64,000 nucleotides of DNA from Tahibacter harae (GTDB taxonomy: Bacteria; Pseudomonadota; Gammaproteobacteria; Xanthomonadales; Rhodanobacteraceae). Position numbers and translations under genes: made by a program. Below are positions 60,644-64,000 of this stretch, piece after piece (position 1 is the first letter of the stretch; the number at the start of each line of letters is the position of its first letter). The stretch spans positions 62,001 to 126,000 of the forward strand of contig NZ_JANFQO010000011.1 in NCBI RefSeq assembly GCF_024437735.1, given 5' to 3'. The notes beneath the pieces were generated by a model. The model had not been told where the DNA came from, searched no databases, and saw only the letters and a program-made list of their open reading frames with translations.

Positions 60644-61331
60644 TCTACCCTCGAAAACCCTTTCAGATCCAGCCAGTTGCAACCCCGTTTTCGGCAACCC
60701 CCGCCGTTTCTCGGCCTGGCGGCCTGGCGAGCGCATCGCAGAATGGTCTTTTCTGTCGTAACTGGCTGATTCCCTGGGTTTCGGGAACCCCGAAGGGTTC
60801 CGGTGTCGCAGATGTTCCGGTAAGTTTTTGGCGCAGTTCACTTTTTGGAGAATTCCCCGGGGCTTGCCGAATATTCCGGCGAGGTTCCCGAATTCCTTCG
60901 TCGCAGCGTTCCCGGGTACAGGATAAAGAACAAAGCCGGCCGGCCCAAGCGGGTGCCGCACAGCTTGCGGTTGCGGACCGGGATGTTGGTACCCGGACGG
61001 TAGAACTGCAGGATGGTCGGGGCGCTGACGATGTCCTCGCAGGTGCCGGTGCGCCTAGCGCTGGTTCGTCACGCGGCGCAGCTCGAATACGGACTCTTCG
61101 ATGCGCTAATCGCCGCGTTCCGCAGCGGGTCGCCGGGCTGCATTCGCGATTGCCGCTCTGCCGTAGCAGACCCCGCTGTAAGGGCATCGCCTCCAGCACG
61201 TCCGGTGCAGCCGCGTTCGCGCCGGATGATCGACGGCGGCGTGCGGTGTACAAGCCTGCTGCTGCATCAATGGGAAAAAAAAGCGGCGCCCGAAGGCGCC
61301 GCTTTCTCAATCAACCGCGATGACTCTGCGC
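60644..61331 (-). promoter_or_regulatory. Presumed CRISPR leader and flanking gene-free DNA
   Basis: AT-richer DNA follows the last repeat and should hold the leader promoter for a minus-strand pre-crRNA. It contains a hairpin GGAACCC-CGAA-GGGTTCC (60784-60801) and two plus-strand fragments similar to the inverted repeat end, GTCGCAGATGTTCC (60805-60818) and GTCGCAGCGTTCC (60900-60912). A strongly codon-biased minus-strand stretch (about 60925-61053) reads TCEDIVSAPTILQFYRPGTN and RNRKLCGTRLGRPAL but is closed by a stop just upstream, suggesting a gene remnant. The leader role is inferred from position. Confidence 0.45.
61281..61305 (-). terminator. Rho-independent terminator for DUF11 protein gene
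   Basis: On the minus strand AAAGCGGCGCC-TTCG-GGCGCCGCTTTTTTTT forms a stable stem capped by a UUCG tetraloop and followed by eight T (61274-61281). It lies about 30 bp after the stop of the gene ending at 61332. Confidence 0.93.
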
Positions 61332-64000
61332 TCAGCCGGCGAGCATCCTGCGCCACCACGCCAGACCGGCCAGGCCCAGCGCCATCAGCAGCAGCGTCCA
61401 GCTGCTCAACGCGGGTACCGGCGTCGCCGGGCTGGCCGGGGTGCCGGTCACGACGAAGCTGGTCGGGTCGGCGGCGCCGGCGGCGGCCGGGTCGTCGGTC
61501 GGCGCGCTGCTTTCGTTGCTGCCGTTGGCATCGCCGTCGTAGAACACGGTGCCCTGGTTGCTGATCGTGCCGCTGGCCGAGGAGCTGATGGTCGCGTTGA
61601 TGGTGATGGTCACGCTGCCGCCCGCGGGGACAGTGCCGTTCCAGCTCACTCCATTGGCGGCGGTGGTCACGCTGCCGGAGGTGGCATTGGCCGCGACCAG
61701 GTTCAGGCCGGCCGGCAGGGTATCGACGAATTCGTTGCCGGGGTTGTCGGTCTGCGCGGCGGTGCCGGTGTTGCTGATGACGACCGTATAAGTGACCGCC
61801 GTGCCCGGCAGGAAGCCGGCGGCGGCGGTCACGCTCTTGGTGGCGCTGAGCACGGCGGCCGGCGCGGCCTGGACGGTGTCGGTATCGGTGGCGCTGTTGT
61901 TGGCCGGATTGGTGTCGGTCACGCTGGCGGGTGCGCTCACGGTGGCGGTGTTGCTGAGCGAACCGGTGGTGGCCGACGAGATCGCGCAGACCGCGGTGTA
62001 GGTTGCGCTGCCGCCGCTGGGCAGGTTCGCCGTATCGCTGATGCTGCCGCTGCCCGACGCGGTGCAGGTGCCGCCGGCGGTGCCTGCGCAGGTCCAGGTG
62101 CAGGTCAAACCGGCCGGGAACATGTCGGTCACGCTGGCGCCGCTGGCGTCGCTGGGGCCGCTGTTGCTGGCCATGATGGTGTAGGTCGTGCTGCTGCCGG
62201 CCGTAACTGCCGTGACGCCGTCGGTCTTGGTGATGGACAGATCTGCACTCGCGCCCAGCGCATCGGTGTCGGTGGCGCTGTTGTTGGCGGGGTTGGTATC
62301 GGTCACGCCGGCGGCTGCGGTCACCGTGGCGGTGTTGACCAGCGCGCCCGTGGCTGCGGCGGAAATGGCGCAGCTGGCGGTATAGGTCACGCTGCCGCCG
62401 CTGGGCAGGTTCACCGCATCGCTGATATTGCCGCTGCCCGACGCGGCGCAGGTGCCGCCGCCGGCGCCCACGCAGGTCCAGGTGCAGGTGAGCGGCGCCG
62501 GGAAGGTATCGGCGACGGTGGCAGCGGCATTGCTGGGGCCGGCGTTGCTGGCGGTGATGGTGTAGGTGACGCTGCCGCCCGGTGTGGCCGAGGTCACGCC
62601 GTCGGTCTTGGTGATCGACAGATCGGCGCTGGCGCCCAGCGCATCGGTATCGGTGGCGCTGTTGTTGCCCGGCGTCGGGTCGGTGACGCCGGCGCCGGCC
62701 GTCACGGTGGCGGTATTGGCCAGCGCGCCGGTAGCGGCGGCGGAGATGGTGCAGCTGGCGGTGTAGGTCACGCTGCCCGCGTTGGGCAGGTTCACCGCAT
62801 CGCTGATATTGCCGCTGCCCGACGCGGTACAGGTGCCGCCGCCGGCGCCCACGCAGGTCCAGGTGCAGGTGAGCGGCGCCGGGAAGGTATCGGCGACGGT
62901 GGCAGCGGCATTGCTGGGGCCGGCGTTGCTGGCGGTGATGGTGTAGGTGACGCTGCCGCCCGGCGTGGCCGAGGTCACGCCGTCGGTCTTGGTGATCGAC
63001 AGATCCGCACTCGCGCCCAGCGCATCGGTATCGGTGGCGCTGTTGTTGCCCGGCGTCGGGTCGGTGACGCCGGCGCCGGCGGCTACCGTGGCCGTGTTGA
63101 CCAGCGAGCCGGTGGCGGAGGCGGAAATGGTGCAGCTGGCGGTATAGGTCACGCTGCCGCCGCTGGGCAGGTTCACCGCATCGCTGATATTGCCGCTGCC
63201 CGACGCGGTACAGGTGCCGCCGCCCGCGCCCACGCAGGTCCAGGTGCAGGTGAGCGGCGCCGGGAAGGTATCGGCGACGGTGGCAGCGGCATTGCTGGGA
63301 CCGGCGTTAGCCGCGCTGATCGTGTACGTCACGCTGCCGCCCGGCGTGGCCGAGGTCACGCCGTCGGTCTTGGTGATCGACAGATCCGCGCTCGCGCCCA
63401 GCGCATCGGTATCGGTGGCGCTGTTGTTGCCCGGCGTCGGGTCGGTTACGCCGGCGCCGGCGGCTACCGTGGCGGTGTTGACCAGCGAGCCGGTGGCGGC
63501 GGCGGAGATGGTGCAGCTGGCGGTGTAGGTCACGCTGCCCGCGTTGGGCAGGTTCACCGCATCGCTGATATTGCCGCTGCCGGATGCGGTGCAGGTGCCG
63601 CCGCCCGCGCCCACGCAGGTCCACGTGCAGGTGAGCGGCGCCGGGAAGGTGTCGGCGACGGTGGCGCCGGCATTGCTGGGGCCGGCGTTGCTGGCGGTGA
63701 TGGTGTAGGTGACGCTGCCGCCCGGCGTGGCCGAAGTCACGCCATCGGTCTTGGTGATCGACAGATCGGCGCTGGCGGCGAGCGAGTCGGTGTCGGTCGC
63801 GCTGTTGTTGCCCGGCGTGGGATCGGTCATGCCGCCCGGCGCGGCGACGGTCGCCGTATTGCTCAATGTGCCGCTGGCCGCGGCCGAGATCGTGCACGAC
63901 GCGGTATAGGTCACCAGGCCGCCCGCCGGCAGGTTCACCGTATCGCCGATATTGCCGCTGCCGGAGGCGGTACAGGTGCCGCCGCCGCCGCCCACGCAGG
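61332..64000 (-). CDS. DUF11-repeat surface protein with IPTL-type C-terminal anchor (5' end outside window)
   Basis: The visible 889 residues are the C-terminal part of a long exported protein. Five tandem DUF11-type units of 127 residues each begin near ADLSITKTDGVTSATPGG and contain YTITASNAGPSNAAATVADT, FPAPLTCTWTCVGAGGGTC and NLPSGGSVTYTASCTISAAA. A more divergent unit (AAVLSATKSVTAAAGFLPGT) follows. The C-terminus TPVPALSSWTLLLMALGLAG and WWRRM matches an IPTL-CTERM signal: a PALS/W motif, one transmembrane helix and a basic end. The Cys pairs in each unit may form disulfides. It should be held at the cell surface as an adhesin-like stalk. The gene continues past the right edge. Confidence 0.9.
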   Translation of the reverse strand, partial: CVGGGGGTCTASGSGNIGDTVNLPAGGLVTYTASCTISAAASGTLSNTATVAAPGGMTDPTPGNNSATDTDSLAASADLSITKTDGVTSATPGGSVTYTITASNAGPSNAGATVADTFPAPLTCTWTCVGAGGGTCTASGSGNISDAVNLPNAGSVTYTASCTISAAATGSLVNTATVAAGAGVTDPTPGNNSATDTDALGASADLSITKTDGVTSATPGGSVTYTISAANAGPSNAAATVADTFPAPLTCTWTCVGAGGGTCTASGSGNISDAVNLPSGGSVTYTASCTISASATGSLVNTATVAAGAGVTDPTPGNNSATDTDALGASADLSITKTDGVTSATPGGSVTYTITASNAGPSNAAATVADTFPAPLTCTWTCVGAGGGTCTASGSGNISDAVNLPNAGSVTYTASCTISAAATGALANTATVTAGAGVTDPTPGNNSATDTDALGASADLSITKTDGVTSATPGGSVTYTITASNAGPSNAAATVADTFPAPLTCTWTCVGAGGGTCAASGSGNISDAVNLPSGGSVTYTASCAISAAATGALVNTATVTAAAGVTDTNPANNSATDTDALGASADLSITKTDGVTAVTAGSSTTYTIMASNSGPSDASGASVTDMFPAGLTCTWTCAGTAGGTCTASGSGSISDTANLPSGGSATYTAVCAISSATTGSLSNTATVSAPASVTDTNPANNSATDTDTVQAAPAAVLSATKSVTAAAGFLPGTAVTYTVVISNTGTAAQTDNPGNEFVDTLPAGLNLVAANATSGSVTTAANGVSWNGTVPAGGSVTITINATISSSASGTISNQGTVFYDGDANGSNESSAPTDDPAAAGAADPTSFVVTGTPASPATPVPALSSWTLLLMALGLAGLAWWRRMLAG
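62230..64000 (-). repeat. Tandem 381-bp coding repeats
   Basis: Near-identical units repeat every 381 bp; the plus-strand marker GATCGACAGATC or a close variant recurs near 62230, 62615, 62996, 63377 and 63758. They encode the DUF11 units and extend to the window edge. High nucleotide identity indicates recent expansion or conversion, and copy number may vary between strains. Confidence 0.92.

Overview
The window is about 70% GC with a strong G/C bias at third codon positions. It reads as a chromosomal segment of a gammaproteobacterium, most likely Lysobacterales/Xanthomonadales and possibly Rhodanobacteraceae-like. Evidence for this is a PepSY-PhoP-PhoQ operon, secreted proteins ending in a short F..GFE tail, an IPTL-type C-terminal anchor, a DAK2-DegV fusion, and intergenic GATTCGA heptamer arrays followed by CTCCCTCTCCC palindromes. 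This placement is an inference from gene content; there is no rRNA or other phylogenetic marker in the window. No tRNA or rRNA genes were seen.

Layout. 0-16 kb: a divergent pair of phosphate-scavenging lipoproteins (CpdB, cut by the left edge, and alkaline phosphatase), two divergent cell-envelope cysteine hydrolases (DUF1287 and YiiX-like), a VWA lipoprotein, an outer-membrane beta-barrel, a YgiD-GNAT pair, a small membrane protein, a YdeI-like protein, a putative di-iron protein and a TPR/GT41 (SPINDLY-type) glycosyltransferase. 16-28 kb: a secreted BNR-repeat protein, a repeat locus built on GGGACACCCA, dusA overlapping a beta-propeller diguanylate cyclase, an amidinotransferase-fold hydrolase, and PepSY-phoP-phoQ. 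27.5-42.4 kb: a glycan-assembly locus of two divergent operons. The leftward operon encodes a transglutaminase-like exported protein, a DUF4214 protein and two GT4 enzymes. The rightward operon encodes a lipoprotein, a GT39-like membrane enzyme, a coiled-coil protein, a GT2/GT4-like/sulfotransferase fusion, a GT2, a GDP-mannose 4,6-dehydratase and a GT4-GT2 fusion. Several of its genes overlap by ATGA or GTGA. 42.7-59.5 kb: secreted and housekeeping functions, including a gingipain-type C25 peptidase, a P-domain protein, MtfA, a DAK2-DegV fusion, DUF4279, a CadC-like regulator with a long TPR region, an M4 metallopeptidase with duplicated PKD domains, and a prolyl oligopeptidase. 59.7-60.65 kb: a CRISPR array of 14 repeats (2 degenerate). 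Its minus-strand repeat ends in a hairpin plus GTTGAAAC, and no cas gene lies in the window. 61.3-64 kb: the 3' part of a DUF11-repeat surface protein with five near-identical 381-bp units, cut by the right edge.

The strongest candidates for unusual biology are the glycan locus with its triple-domain GT/sulfotransferase protein, the isolated CRISPR array with inverted repeat fragments on its leader side, the GGGACACCCA repeat locus, and the 12-G homopolymer upstream of the C25 peptidase gene.
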